Shown here piece by piece: positions 7,874 through 16,423 of a stretch of DNA of 64,000 nucleotides. Each line of letters starts with the position of its first letter. The first letter of the stretch is position 1. The position numbers were made by a program, and so were the translations under genes. Source of the stretch: Ureibacillus acetophenoni (GTDB lineage Bacteria; Bacillota; Bacilli; Bacillales_A; Planococcaceae); the NCBI RefSeq assembly GCF_900220965.1, contig NZ_OBQC01000003.1, positions 248,001 to 312,000 of the forward strand, given 5' to 3'. The notes beneath the pieces were generated by a model that saw only the letters and a program-made list of their open reading frames with translations, was not told the origin of the DNA and did not search any database.

Positions 7874-8272
7874 ATGCAAAATGTTTCAAAACGAACGATT
7901 CTATGGATTGTTCCAATTTTAATTATTGTGATTTTTTGGTACTTTTATGGTCCAAAAGAAGAAATCACAGATAATGAGTACATAACTTATATTAAGGAAG
8001 AAAAACTATTACATTCAAACAAAACTATTGGGGAAGCATTCGCTAACTATTGCGAAGAAGGAAAATGGGTATATTTCAAAACACAACGAGAACAACATGT
8101 TGTTGAATTTAAAGGGACTTGTCCTCAAAATAATGAACTAAAGTCAGTGAATTTACAATTTGTCGTTGAGAATGATCAAACTGGATATGAACTAAATGTG
8201 TTACTTCTTGATAATATTCAACAAACTAGCGAACAACGTGATCACTATTTAACAAATGTTTTTTCACCATAA
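7874..8272 (+). CDS. Small membrane-anchored protein of unknown function
   Basis: This 132-residue protein has a single N-terminal transmembrane segment (residues 9-24, ILWIVPILIIVIFWYFY). An extracellular domain follows, with KTIGEAFANYCEEGKWVYFKT and a later VNLQFVVEN strand. The pattern of 'GEAF..W.YF...VVEF.G' followed by a 'LQFVV' strand occurs in many uncharacterised Firmicutes membrane proteins. The ribosome site AGGGGG precedes the ATG by about seven bases, and a strong terminator follows directly, so it is a single-gene transcript. Confidence 0.7.
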   Translation: MQNVSKRTILWIVPILIIVIFWYFYGPKEEITDNEYITYIKEEKLLHSNKTIGEAFANYCEEGKWVYFKTQREQHVVEFKGTCPQNNELKSVNLQFVVENDQTGYELNVLLLDNIQQTSEQRDHYLTNVFSP

Positions 8273-8280
8273 TTAGTATA

Positions 8281-8318
8281 AAACCTCGTATTCTATTGTT
8301 AGAATGCGAGGTTTTAAT
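8281..8318. terminator. Bidirectional intrinsic terminator
   Basis: A 15-bp stem (8281-8295 with 8300-8314, one T-G pair) has a TTGT loop and T-rich flanks. It separates the convergent small membrane protein gene and aspA. Confidence 0.85.
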
Positions 8319-8357
8319 TTCTATTATTTTACCACAATTAAAAGAGGAAAACTATTC

Positions 8358-9767
8358 TTATAATCCTGCAATACCAGGTCTAGTCATTGCATAAGGATCT
8401 AAGATCTTTTCAAGTTGTTCTTCTGTTAACACATCATATTTTAAGCAAAGTTCGCGAATTGATTGACCTGACGTATATGCTTCACGTGCAAGTTTTGACG
8501 CTGTTTCATAACCAACATGCGGGTTAATAGCTGTGATGATTCCTACACTTTTTTCTACATATTCTTTCATTCGCTCTTCGTTCGGTTCAATACCCTTCAA
8601 GCAATTTTCTGTAAATGTTTTGAAGACGTTACTCATGATAGAAATTGATTGAATTAAATTAAAGAATAGTACAGGTTCCATAACATTTAACTCAAATTGT
8701 CCTGCTTCAGAAGCAGCAGAGATCGTTAAATCATTACCAATAACTTGGAACGCAACTTGGTTCATAACTTCAGGCATAACTGGATTTACTTTACCAGGCA
8801 TAATGGATGAACCCGGTTGTCTTGCAGGAAGAGTAATTTCACCTAATCCTGTTCGAGGTCCAGATGCCATTAAACGAAGGTCGTTAGCGATTTTTGACAT
8901 ATTTAACATACATACTTTTAATGTTGATGACACTTCTGTATAACAGTCTGTATTTTGCGTAGCATCAACTAAATGTTCAGCACCTTTTAATGGAAGGTTA
9001 CTAATTTCTGCAAGAATACGTGTAACTGCTTTAATATATTCAGGTTTCGCATTTAAACCTGTTCCAACTGCTGTAGCCCCCATATTAATGTCATACATAT
9101 GTTGTCTAGATAATGAAATTCGATCAATATCACGGGCAATTACACGACCATATGCTTCAAATTCTTGACCAAGTAAAATAGGAACTGCATCTTGTAAATG
9201 TGTACGACCCATTTTAATGATACCAGCAAATTGTTTTGATTTTTCAATGAACACATATTGCATATATTTCGTTGAATCAAGTAATTGATTTATTAAATTT
9301 AACACAGCAATATGTGTTGCAGTTGGGAATGCATCATTTGTCGATTGAGACATATTTACATGAGTATTTGGGCTAACGATGCTGTAGTTTCCTTTTTCAT
9401 GTCCCATTAGTTCTAATGCGCGGTTTGCAATTACTTCGTTTGCATTCATGTTAATCGAAGTTCCTGCTCCACCTTGAATCGGATCAACGATAAATTGATC
9501 ATTCAATTTCCCTTCAATTACTTCATCTGCTGCCATAACGATATATTTACCAATCTCTTGATCTAATAAACTAACTTCCATATTTGCAAGAGCTGCCGCT
9601 TTTTTTACAATTCCTAAAGCTTTAATAAGTTCTGGATGAATTCTATAACCAGTGATAGGGAAATTTTCAATTGCACGAATTGTTTGAACGCCATAATAAG
9701 CATTCACTGGAATTTCTCTTTCTCCTAAAAAATCTTTTTCAATACGAAATTCACTGATTGTCACCAT
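8358..9767 (-). CDS. aspA: Aspartate ammonia-lyase (aspartase)
   Basis: The enzyme converts L-aspartate to fumarate and ammonia. The 469-residue protein has the fumarase/aspartase signature GSSIMPGKVNPVMPE around residues 316-330, the QGGAGTSINMNANEV segment near residue 100 and the SQSTNDAFPTA region near residue 140. The N-terminal FRIEKDFLGEREIP is typical of bacterial aspartases rather than fumarase C. An AAAGGTGA ribosome site precedes the ATG at 9767. The gene is monocistronic, ends at a shared terminator, and has a cre-like box 31 bases upstream of its start, which suggests catabolite repression. With dsdA and gdhA elsewhere in this window it points to active amino-acid catabolism. Confidence 0.93.
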   Translation of the reverse strand: MVTISEFRIEKDFLGEREIPVNAYYGVQTIRAIENFPITGYRIHPELIKALGIVKKAAALANMEVSLLDQEIGKYIVMAADEVIEGKLNDQFIVDPIQGGAGTSINMNANEVIANRALELMGHEKGNYSIVSPNTHVNMSQSTNDAFPTATHIAVLNLINQLLDSTKYMQYVFIEKSKQFAGIIKMGRTHLQDAVPILLGQEFEAYGRVIARDIDRISLSRQHMYDINMGATAVGTGLNAKPEYIKAVTRILAEISNLPLKGAEHLVDATQNTDCYTEVSSTLKVCMLNMSKIANDLRLMASGPRTGLGEITLPARQPGSSIMPGKVNPVMPEVMNQVAFQVIGNDLTISAASEAGQFELNVMEPVLFFNLIQSISIMSNVFKTFTENCLKGIEPNEERMKEYVEKSVGIITAINPHVGYETASKLAREAYTSGQSIRELCLKYDVLTEEQLEKILDPYAMTRPGIAGL

Positions 9768-9797
9768 AATTTTTCACCTTTTCTCGAGAAAACAGTT

Positions 9798-9811
9798 AGT
9801 AACCGTTTTCA
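9798..9811 (-). promoter_or_regulatory. cre-like CcpA box upstream of aspA
   Basis: On the minus strand the sequence TGAAAACGGTTACT matches the cre consensus TGWAANCGNTNWCA at 13 of 14 positions. It lies 31 bases upstream of the aspA start, a position suited to repression. Confidence 0.55.
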
Positions 9812-10024
9812 TGTAATAAAATCTATCTCAAAATTAGATTACATTAATCTCACAATTAGAACAAGTATCCTTTCAATAATTTTTTAGATTAAAATTTTCC
9901 TTTTCAAAAAGTTCATATTGATTATTTGCCAACAATGCTGAATAATTGTTGATAAACCTTATTTTGTAAGTAAAATTAGGTAGAGAATGAATTATTGTTT
10001 TTATTTAGGAAAGTAGGAATTGTT

Positions 10025-10924
10025 ATGAATGGATCTGCAATGATTAAATTAACCATATCTATGGCAATATTTGGCTCTATCGGTTTTTTTACGATTAACA
10101 CTGGTATTCCTGCTGTTGAACTTGTTTTTGTACGATGTATATGTGCTACGTTATTTTTAAGCGGAATGTGGTATTTAACTGGCGGCCATAAAACAGAAAA
10201 ATGGAGTAAAGATGAAATACTTCGAACACTTTTATGTGGTGTATTTTTAGTTTTAAATTGGGTGTTCTTATTCAAAGCATTTGAGGTAATGTCAATATCA
10301 ATTGCCATATCTATTTATAATTTAGCACCCATCTTTGTATTAATATTAGGAACATTATTTTTAAGAGAAAGATTGACTATTTCAGGTATTTTAGCAACAG
10401 CCATTTGTTTTGTAGGAAGTATTTTTATTGTTGGGATTGAAAACTTTCAATCGATAGATCAATTTTTAAATTCAGGTTTCATTTGGGCATTACTATCTGC
10501 TATTTGTTATGCTTTAACAATGTTTACTAGTAAGACAATTCAAAATCAATCCCCTTATGCGACGACCTTCATACAAACAATTGTCGGAATCATCATGTTA
10601 CTTCCTTTCTGTAATTTTGAATTATTCACTGACTTAACCACTTCAAATTGGTTATATATTTTAGGAACAGGGATTATACATACTGGATTTGTGTATTATT
10701 TGTTCTTTGATAGTATTCGAAACCTTTCAACAATCGTTGTATCGGTACTAGTTTTCGTGGATCCAGTTGTAGCCATATTACTTGATTCAATTTTACTTGA
10801 TTTTAGACCAACGATTATTCAAACGGTTGGAATCATTTTAATCTTTGCAGGTATTATATATATTGTGTTTAAACCTGCAGATAAACGTGTAGTGGATGTT
10901 GATGAAAAAGAAGCCATTTCTTAA
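10025..10924 (+). CDS. DMT-family transporter (EamA domains)
   Basis: This 300-residue integral membrane protein has ten hydrophobic segments arranged as two EamA repeats. The second begins around residue 148 (GFIWALLSAICYALTMFTS). Such proteins export or exchange amino acids and other small metabolites; the substrate cannot be told from sequence. I chose the ATG at 10025 because AGGA lies about seven bases before it; an earlier ATG at 9995 lacks a ribosome site. The C-terminal tail is short and charged. The gene is divergent from aspA with 257 bases between them and is followed by a terminator. Confidence 0.85.
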   Translation: MNGSAMIKLTISMAIFGSIGFFTINTGIPAVELVFVRCICATLFLSGMWYLTGGHKTEKWSKDEILRTLLCGVFLVLNWVFLFKAFEVMSISIAISIYNLAPIFVLILGTLFLRERLTISGILATAICFVGSIFIVGIENFQSIDQFLNSGFIWALLSAICYALTMFTSKTIQNQSPYATTFIQTIVGIIMLLPFCNFELFTDLTTSNWLYILGTGIIHTGFVYYLFFDSIRNLSTIVVSVLVFVDPVVAILLDSILLDFRPTIIQTVGIILIFAGIIYIVFKPADKRVVDVDEKEAIS

Positions 10925-10995
10925 ATATTGATTGGTAGCGGATAAGGTTTTGGAGATCCACTTTATGTAAAGTTAATAATTTCACAATCATCTAG

Positions 10996-11030
10996 GTCAC
11001 ATAGGATTTCGCTATGTGACTTTTTTATTT
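10996..11030 (+). terminator. Terminator of the DMT transporter gene, with remnant copies in the 322-bp gap
   Basis: A 9-bp stem (10996-11004 with 11012-11020) precedes TTTTTT. The rest of the gene-free stretch 10925-11246 holds scattered partial copies of the same CACATAG/CTATGTG motif (near 11114 and 11150) and a second terminator at its right end, with no plausible gene. Confidence 0.8.
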
Positions 11031-11199
11031 AGCTTTGTATACCTTTGAACAAGTAAATCCATTTATACTATTATATTCATTCTCAAATTGAATTGGTCAT
11101 ATAAGAGCCCCTCTATGTGACTTTCGTCTATATTCTCGGTACTTTGGGCACATAGTGTTCTTGTGATGTGATCTATATGTCTAACAACTCATGCAATAT

Positions 11200-11229
11200 A
11201 AAAAGGTACAATCCAATACGGATTGTACC
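11200..11229 (-). terminator. Terminator of the cvfC-like gene
   Basis: A perfect 10-bp stem (11205-11214 with 11220-11229) is followed on the minus strand by five T. It ends the yfmR-cvfC-like transcript. Confidence 0.85.
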
Positions 11230-11246
11230 CTTCATTCACTAAAGAT

Positions 11247-12362
11247 TTATTTTCTTTCTGTCATTTGCTTCCAAACAGAACCCTTTGCTTCTTCTCCTTG
11301 TTCAATACGAGCAATCGCCATTTTTACTTGAAGTTTTACTTCGAATTCTTTGTCATTTTCTGCTTCACGCAATGCTGGTAAACTTTCTTCTGTTCCTGTT
11401 TCATATAAGAACATAGCCGCGCGCCAGCGTACTAATTTATTTTTATCTTTTAATGCTTGGATCATTGCAGGTTCAAATTCAACAAACCCTAAATCACTCA
11501 TACAATCACCAGCAGTTCTTCGGACAGCAGCACTTTTATCGTTTAAAGCACGAGTAAGTAATGGAACAACTGCTACGTCTTCAATCATTCCTAAATATAT
11601 AGTAGCTAAACGTCGAATTGACATTTGTTCATCTTCTAATGCTTTTTCAAATAATGGTAGGTCATCAACTTCTGGGTCAGGTAATTGATCTAATAATTGA
11701 TAACGTTTTTGCCAATCCTCTGCATTTTCAAATTGTTCAAGAGTTACCTTTTCACGCTGAAGTGTAATCGATTTTCTCGTATTTGCTCCTTCAACGATCT
11801 GCTTTAATCGATCTGCTGGATACGTTGCATCGATTTCAGTTAAAACACTTTGAGCAATTTCTTCTTTCTCACCGTATCGAACACCAAAATCAACCCATTT
11901 ACGTTCTAAAATATAATTATCATCGAATTTATTAATTTCAATGGATTGGAATGCTTCTACAAAACGTTGACCAGTTGAAATTCGGTGTTCTGATGATGAA
12001 TCAAATACTTTAATTTGAAGTGGAATTCCTCTGAACATTTGTACATGTACAAACACTTCCCCAAAATGATCCATTACTTGCTCATTTTGTTCAGCTGCTT
12101 CACCTTTTTCACCTAAAGCGGTACGAATGCTTGATAAGATGGTTTCCCAATTATACTTTGCATTTCTTTCAACAGCTAAAAAATCAGCTACATGATAAAC
12201 CCCTTTTACACCTTCAACATTTAAAATGGACTGAATTTCTGTCGGTGCATTACCAGCATTTTCCTTTGTATAGTTAAAACTTTTTCCAAATGGTAGTTCT
12301 TCATTGACTACGATTTTCATCGAATTCGGACTTGGTGTTGGTTCGATTGTAACGATTTTCAT
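11247..12362 (-). CDS. Conserved virulence factor C family protein (YpgR-like, Nfu-N plus HEAT repeats)
   Basis: The first 90 residues (KIVTIEPTPSPNSMKI, then GVKGVYHVADFLAVER) form an Nfu/NifU N-terminal scaffold-type domain. Residues 210-360 form HEAT-like helical repeats (for example DEQMSIRRLATIYLG and NDKSAAVRRTAGDCM). This architecture is that of B. subtilis YpgR and S. aureus CvfC, whose function is poorly known. I take the ATG at 12362 because AGGAG is eight bases upstream; the ATG at 12368 is too close to it. It follows the ABC-F gene by about ten bases and is surely co-transcribed. In B. subtilis the neighbour is ypgQ, whose homologue lies a little upstream here too. Confidence 0.85.
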   Translation of the reverse strand: MKIVTIEPTPSPNSMKIVVNEELPFGKSFNYTKENAGNAPTEIQSILNVEGVKGVYHVADFLAVERNAKYNWETILSSIRTALGEKGEAAEQNEQVMDHFGEVFVHVQMFRGIPLQIKVFDSSSEHRISTGQRFVEAFQSIEINKFDDNYILERKWVDFGVRYGEKEEIAQSVLTEIDATYPADRLKQIVEGANTRKSITLQREKVTLEQFENAEDWQKRYQLLDQLPDPEVDDLPLFEKALEDEQMSIRRLATIYLGMIEDVAVVPLLTRALNDKSAAVRRTAGDCMSDLGFVEFEPAMIQALKDKNKLVRWRAAMFLYETGTEESLPALREAENDKEFEVKLQVKMAIARIEQGEEAKGSVWKQMTERK

Positions 12363-12373
12363 TTTCATCTCTC

Positions 12374-14260
12374 CTATCCATTTACGATTTCGTCTAAATA
12401 AGACCATCGTTCAATTAATCTTTCGTATTCTTTATTTAGTTCATCTAATTGTTCAGTAAGTTTTTGTAGCTTTGTATAATCGGCGCCAGCAGTTGCAATC
12501 TCCGCTTCTGCATGCTCAATATCTTGCTCAACTTTAGCAATTGAATCAGAAATCGTTTCCCATTCCTTTTGTTCTTTAAATGACAACTTTTTCTTTTCAC
12601 TATTCGTTTTTTGTTGTTTTGGTTTTTCTACCTTTAATTCTTTTACTTCTTCTTTAACAATCGCACTTTGTTTTTCTAAATAATCCGAATAGACATCTAA
12701 ACTTTCGTCCACATTCCCTTTTCCATCCAATATCCATAGCTTTCTAGCAATCCGGTCGAGGAAGAAGCGATCATGGGAAATAGTAATGACAACCCCTGGA
12801 AAATGTTCAATGAAGTCTTCTAATACACCTAACGTTTCAATATCTAAATCATTCGTAGGCTCATCTAGTAAAAGGACATTCGGTTGTTCCATAAGTAAAC
12901 GTAATAAATGAAGTCTCTTTCTTTCTCCACCTGATAATTTCCCAATAGGTGTCCCATGTGTATGCAATGGGAATAAGAATTTCTCCAACATTTGTGCAGC
13001 CGAATATCGAACACCCTCTGAATCCGTTATATCATTTGAAGCTTCTCGAATATATTCTATCATTCTTGCGTTTTCATTCATCTTAGGTAGTACTTGTTTA
13101 AAGTGTACACGCTTTACTGTTGATCCAACGATGACTTCTCCAGTATCAGGTTCTAATTCCCCAGCTAAAATATTTAATAAAGTCGATTTCCCATAGCCAT
13201 TTGACCCGATAATGCCAATACGGTCACCTTGTTGAAGTAAGAAGTTAAACTCTTTTAGGATTACTTTTTCACCAAAGGATTTCGAAAGATTTTCCCCTTC
13301 TAATACTTTCTTTCCAAGGCGTGTTGTAGCGAGGGACATTTCTAAATCCGTATCATTAGAACCACGTTCAATTTGGGTATCTAACTGCTCAAAACGTTGA
13401 ATACGTGCTTTTTGTTTTGTAGTACGTGCTTTTGCACCACGGCGAATCCATTTTAACTCTGAACGGTATCGATTTTTCAACTTTTCTTGCGTAGCTGTAT
13501 GCATTTCTTCACGTATTGCACGTGCTTCTAAATAATCTGCATAATTTCCTGTATGTCTATATAAAGTGCGATTAGCAAGTTCATATATGTGTGTTGAAAC
13601 TTCATCTAAGAAGTAACGATCATGGGTAATGAATATTACAGCTCCGCGCAAACGAGTAACCATTTCTTGTAACCATTCAGTCGACTGAACATCTAAATGG
13701 TTCGTCGGTTCATCTAATAAATACAAGTCCGCAGGTTCAATTAACACTTTTGCTAAAGCTACTCTTTTTTGTTGACCACCAGAAAGATTTGTAACCTTCT
13801 CATCATACATATCAATCCCTAATTTTGTTAATGCTTGTTTAGCTAAAGCATTCACATCCCACGCTTTTTCTGAATCCATTTGTTGTTGTAGTTTGAATAA
13901 CTTATTTTGTAATTCGACGGATTCGGGATTTCGTGATAATTGAGCAACTGTATCCTCATACTCACGATTTAACTTGACGATAGGTGAGTTACTAGAAAAG
14001 ACTGCTTGTAAAACCGTTTCTCCTTCCTCAAATTTAGGCTCTTGAGGTAAATGAGCAATGCGGTATTTGTTCGGGTGATCCATTTCAATGGAATCCGCAT
14101 CCTGTACACCAGCTAAAATCGATAGAAGCGTAGACTTACCAGTCCCATTAATACCGATTAATCCAGCTCGTTCTCCTTCGTAAATCGTAAATTCTATATT
14201 TTCAAAAAGGGTCTTGTCCCCCACTGTTTTAGTTAAATTCGAAACAATTAAATGACTCAT
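12374..14260 (-). CDS. yfmR: ABC-F family ATPase (YfmR/Uup-like)
   Basis: The protein has two ATP-binding cassettes in one chain and no membrane segments, the hallmark of ABC-F translation factors, which act on the ribosome. The first Walker A is GINGTGKSTLL near residue 36 with signature LSGGQQKRVALAK. The second is GSNGYGKSTLL near residue 355 with LSGGERKRLHLL. A charged linker separates the cassettes around residues 240-310. The C-terminal 90 residues form a Lys/Glu-rich coiled coil, as in Uup and YfmR. Length (628) matches B. subtilis YfmR. YfmR-type proteins help relieve ribosome stalling, which I cite as family knowledge. Confidence 0.88.
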   Translation of the reverse strand: MSHLIVSNLTKTVGDKTLFENIEFTIYEGERAGLIGINGTGKSTLLSILAGVQDADSIEMDHPNKYRIAHLPQEPKFEEGETVLQAVFSSNSPIVKLNREYEDTVAQLSRNPESVELQNKLFKLQQQMDSEKAWDVNALAKQALTKLGIDMYDEKVTNLSGGQQKRVALAKVLIEPADLYLLDEPTNHLDVQSTEWLQEMVTRLRGAVIFITHDRYFLDEVSTHIYELANRTLYRHTGNYADYLEARAIREEMHTATQEKLKNRYRSELKWIRRGAKARTTKQKARIQRFEQLDTQIERGSNDTDLEMSLATTRLGKKVLEGENLSKSFGEKVILKEFNFLLQQGDRIGIIGSNGYGKSTLLNILAGELEPDTGEVIVGSTVKRVHFKQVLPKMNENARMIEYIREASNDITDSEGVRYSAAQMLEKFLFPLHTHGTPIGKLSGGERKRLHLLRLLMEQPNVLLLDEPTNDLDIETLGVLEDFIEHFPGVVITISHDRFFLDRIARKLWILDGKGNVDESLDVYSDYLEKQSAIVKEEVKELKVEKPKQQKTNSEKKKLSFKEQKEWETISDSIAKVEQDIEHAEAEIATAGADYTKLQKLTEQLDELNKEYERLIERWSYLDEIVNG

Positions 14261-14435
14261 GGAATTCCTTCACTTTCCTTTTTTAGCTGTAAAATTAAAA
14301 ATAGATAAATACATCCATCGAATATTATTAACATTCTTAAATCTTGTAACAGCATTTTATAGTTTTTATTATAACGAAAAATGAACTATAAAGCATTTAA
14401 CTGACTTGATTTACATTTTTCACTAAAAATAATAA

Positions 14436-14460
14436 GAAAAAGCCTACGATATTCGTAAGC
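14436..14460 (-). terminator. Terminator of the HD-domain gene
   Basis: A 7-bp stem (14442-14448 with 14454-14460) precedes five T on the minus strand. The surrounding gap 14261-14487 otherwise contains only AT-rich DNA and the yfmR promoter region. Confidence 0.6.
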
Positions 14461-14487
14461 TCAATAATTGGTGAAAAAGCTATAAAA

Positions 14488-15111
14488 CTAGGATTCCCCT
14501 TTTATTTCTTTTTTTAGTTGATGCAAAAATGATTCCATAAAAGCATGTCTTTCTTCAGCCATTTGCTTTCCCTTTTCCGTTGTCATTAACTCTTTTAAAA
14601 GAAGTAACTTTTCATAAAAATGTGTGACTGATGCAGTTGACTTACTGCGATATTCTTCTTCAGACATTTCCATTCTCGCTTCTTCAGACTCATCATAAAG
14701 CTTCCTTCCCTTTGCCCCTCCATATGCAAAAGTTCTTGCAATTCCAATTGCACCGATTGCATCTAAACGATCCGCATCTCTTACAATTTTTGCTTCAATC
14801 GTTTTTGCAGGGAGTTCATTGCCTCCGTTGAAAGAAACACTCGCAATAATTTCTCGAATATGTTGTTTCCTATCATCACTAATTGGTAAATCATTAATTA
14901 ATTGTTCTTCAAGCTCTTTCGTATCACTATACTTTTTATCGCTTACATCATGTAATAATACTGAAAGACGGACGACTTCTTTATCGCAAGTAGTTTCACT
15001 AGCCATGATTGTTTCTGCATTCTGGAACACTCTTTCTATATGTTGAAAATCGTGACTGGCATCAAATTGTTCGTATATAGTTTTAACTTTATCTTTTATT
15101 GTTTCAATCAT
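14488..15111 (-). CDS. HD-domain phosphohydrolase (YpgQ-like)
   Basis: This 207-residue protein has the HD metal-binding pattern: H in ASHDFQHIERV near residue 19, HD in SVLLHDVSDKKY near residue 53 and D in IVRDADRLDAIGAIGI near residue 112. That is the YedJ/YpgQ branch. B. subtilis YpgQ is a nucleotide pyrophosphohydrolase needing Mn. The start ATG follows AGGACAAG. The gene sits upstream of the YfmR and YpgR homologues on the same strand but ends at its own terminator. The substrate in this organism is not known. Confidence 0.87.
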   Translation of the reverse strand: MIETIKDKVKTIYEQFDASHDFQHIERVFQNAETIMASETTCDKEVVRLSVLLHDVSDKKYSDTKELEEQLINDLPISDDRKQHIREIIASVSFNGGNELPAKTIEAKIVRDADRLDAIGAIGIARTFAYGGAKGRKLYDESEEARMEMSEEEYRSKSTASVTHFYEKLLLLKELMTTEKGKQMAEERHAFMESFLHQLKKEIKGES

Positions 15112-15222
15112 GGTCCACTTGTCCTTTCAAATATAAATATCTTTTCTTCTTTTATTTGTATTATAGATGGACTGGCTTTAATAAACTAGTTTTAAAGAGT
15201 GTAAATACGAAAGGAGATTATT

Positions 15223-15621
15223 CTGAAGGCAAATGATTTTGGTTTATTTCTCATACGGGTAGTATTAGGTGTAACATTTTTGCTACATGGACTAGCTAAA
15301 TACCAAGAAGGAATTGGCGTCGTACAAGATCGGTTTCTAAACTATAATATCCCTTATGCGGATTATGTAGCGATGGGTGTAATGTTTGTGGAAATTATAG
15401 GTGGTCTTTTCATGATCCTTGGATTTACAACTCGATTTATCGCAATATTATTTTCTATTATTATGGTTGGTGCCATCGTTTATGTAAAATTTGAGTTAGG
15501 ATTTTTACAAGGATACGAAATTGATGTACTTTTACTTGCAATGTCGTTGTCCTTACTAGTTAGTGGTAGTAAATTCATTGCACTTGATAACTTTTTTGTA
15601 GAGAAAAAGAAAAAGAAATAA
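15223..15621 (+). CDS. DoxX-family membrane protein with an apparent CTG start
   Basis: The protein of about 132 residues has four transmembrane helices and the DoxX N-terminal pattern LFLIRVVLGVTFLLHGLAKY. That region can only be included if translation begins at the CTG at 15223, six bases after a perfect AAGGAG. The first ordinary start would be a TTG at 15280, which removes half of the first helix and has no ribosome site. DoxX proteins are quinol or redox related in some bacteria. The gene is monocistronic with a strong terminator and ends in a basic KKKKK tail. Confidence 0.78.
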   Translation: MKANDFGLFLIRVVLGVTFLLHGLAKYQEGIGVVQDRFLNYNIPYADYVAMGVMFVEIIGGLFMILGFTTRFIAILFSIIMVGAIVYVKFELGFLQGYEIDVLLLAMSLSLLVSGSKFIALDNFFVEKKKKK

Positions 15622-15644
15622 AACTAAAGATTTTTCTTTTAGAC

Positions 15645-15685
15645 AAGCTTGTTGATTTTATTGATCACAAGCTTTTATTTTTTTG
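15645..15685 (+). terminator. Terminator of the DoxX gene
   Basis: An 8-bp stem (15645-15652 with 15667-15674) is followed by TTTATTTTTTT. Confidence 0.75.
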
Positions 15686-15729
15686 TAACAAAAACTAACA
15701 TTCATCCGACTAATGATAAAAGGAGATGA

Positions 15730-16305
15730 ATGACATTGAATATAAAATGGGTTTTTACTCTCGTTTTTCTAATATTTATTCTTGCTGGTTGTGGAACTGG
15801 TACACAAAATAACAGTAATTCATTGAATTATGAGTTAGAAAATGTAACTGAGGGTTTTGTTGAAGATGGGCATTTTTCTTTTAAACTTATAAGTGAAAAA
15901 GCAGTTTATCAAGTTGGTGAACCACTACAAATCAAAGCAGAACTTACATACATCGGGGAAGAAGAATCAATTCGAATTTCACATGCTGCATCACCTATTT
16001 GGATGCTAACATCTAATTTATCTGAAGGATATCAATTTGATGCTGCCATGAATGAACCTCTTATTTTTACAGATCTAAAAAAGAATGTACCATTTGTAGA
16101 ACAATACCAATTCTCAGGTGGTACTTATTATGAAGGCGCACCAGGTAACCCATACAGTGAGGACGTTTTTTTACAAATGGCAGAAGGGAAATTTCCTCCT
16201 GGTCAATATGAAATTAAAGGGAAAACCGATTTTGCAATCGGAGAAGATATTATGACAGAAAGAGTTCAATTAGAGACTTATATTATCTTTACAGTTGTTG
16301 AATAA
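15730..16305 (+). CDS. Lipoprotein with an Ig-like (BsuPI-type) beta domain
   Basis: The signal peptide ends in a clear lipobox (ILAGC, Cys at residue 21), so the mature protein is lipid-anchored outside the membrane. The mature part (residues 22-191) is beta-rich with the series GHFSFKLISEK, VYQVGEPLQIKAELTYIGEE and FPPGQYEIKGKTDF. It resembles Bacillus proteins with an intracellular-proteinase-inhibitor (BsuPI) fold, but there is no strong motif. The ribosome site GGAG sits four bases before the ATG; a TTG six bases later is an alternative. It stands between two terminators, so it is a single-gene unit. No function is proposed. Confidence 0.75.
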   Translation: MTLNIKWVFTLVFLIFILAGCGTGTQNNSNSLNYELENVTEGFVEDGHFSFKLISEKAVYQVGEPLQIKAELTYIGEEESIRISHAASPIWMLTSNLSEGYQFDAAMNEPLIFTDLKKNVPFVEQYQFSGGTYYEGAPGNPYSEDVFLQMAEGKFPPGQYEIKGKTDFAIGEDIMTERVQLETYIIFTVVE

Positions 16306-16371
16306 TGATGACATTAAGGTGAATAAAAGATACTATTAGTTAGGCTGATAATTGTTTTTACTATATATAAA

Positions 16372-16410
16372 AGAGGAAATATGTTCTCTTCAAACATATT
16401 TCCTCTAGTT
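16372..16410. terminator. Bidirectional terminator between the lipoprotein gene and fhs
   Basis: A perfect 14-bp stem (16372-16385 with 16393-16406) with a 7-base loop has T-rich flanks on the minus side. Confidence 0.85.
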
Positions 16411-16423
16411 ATACTCTATTTAT

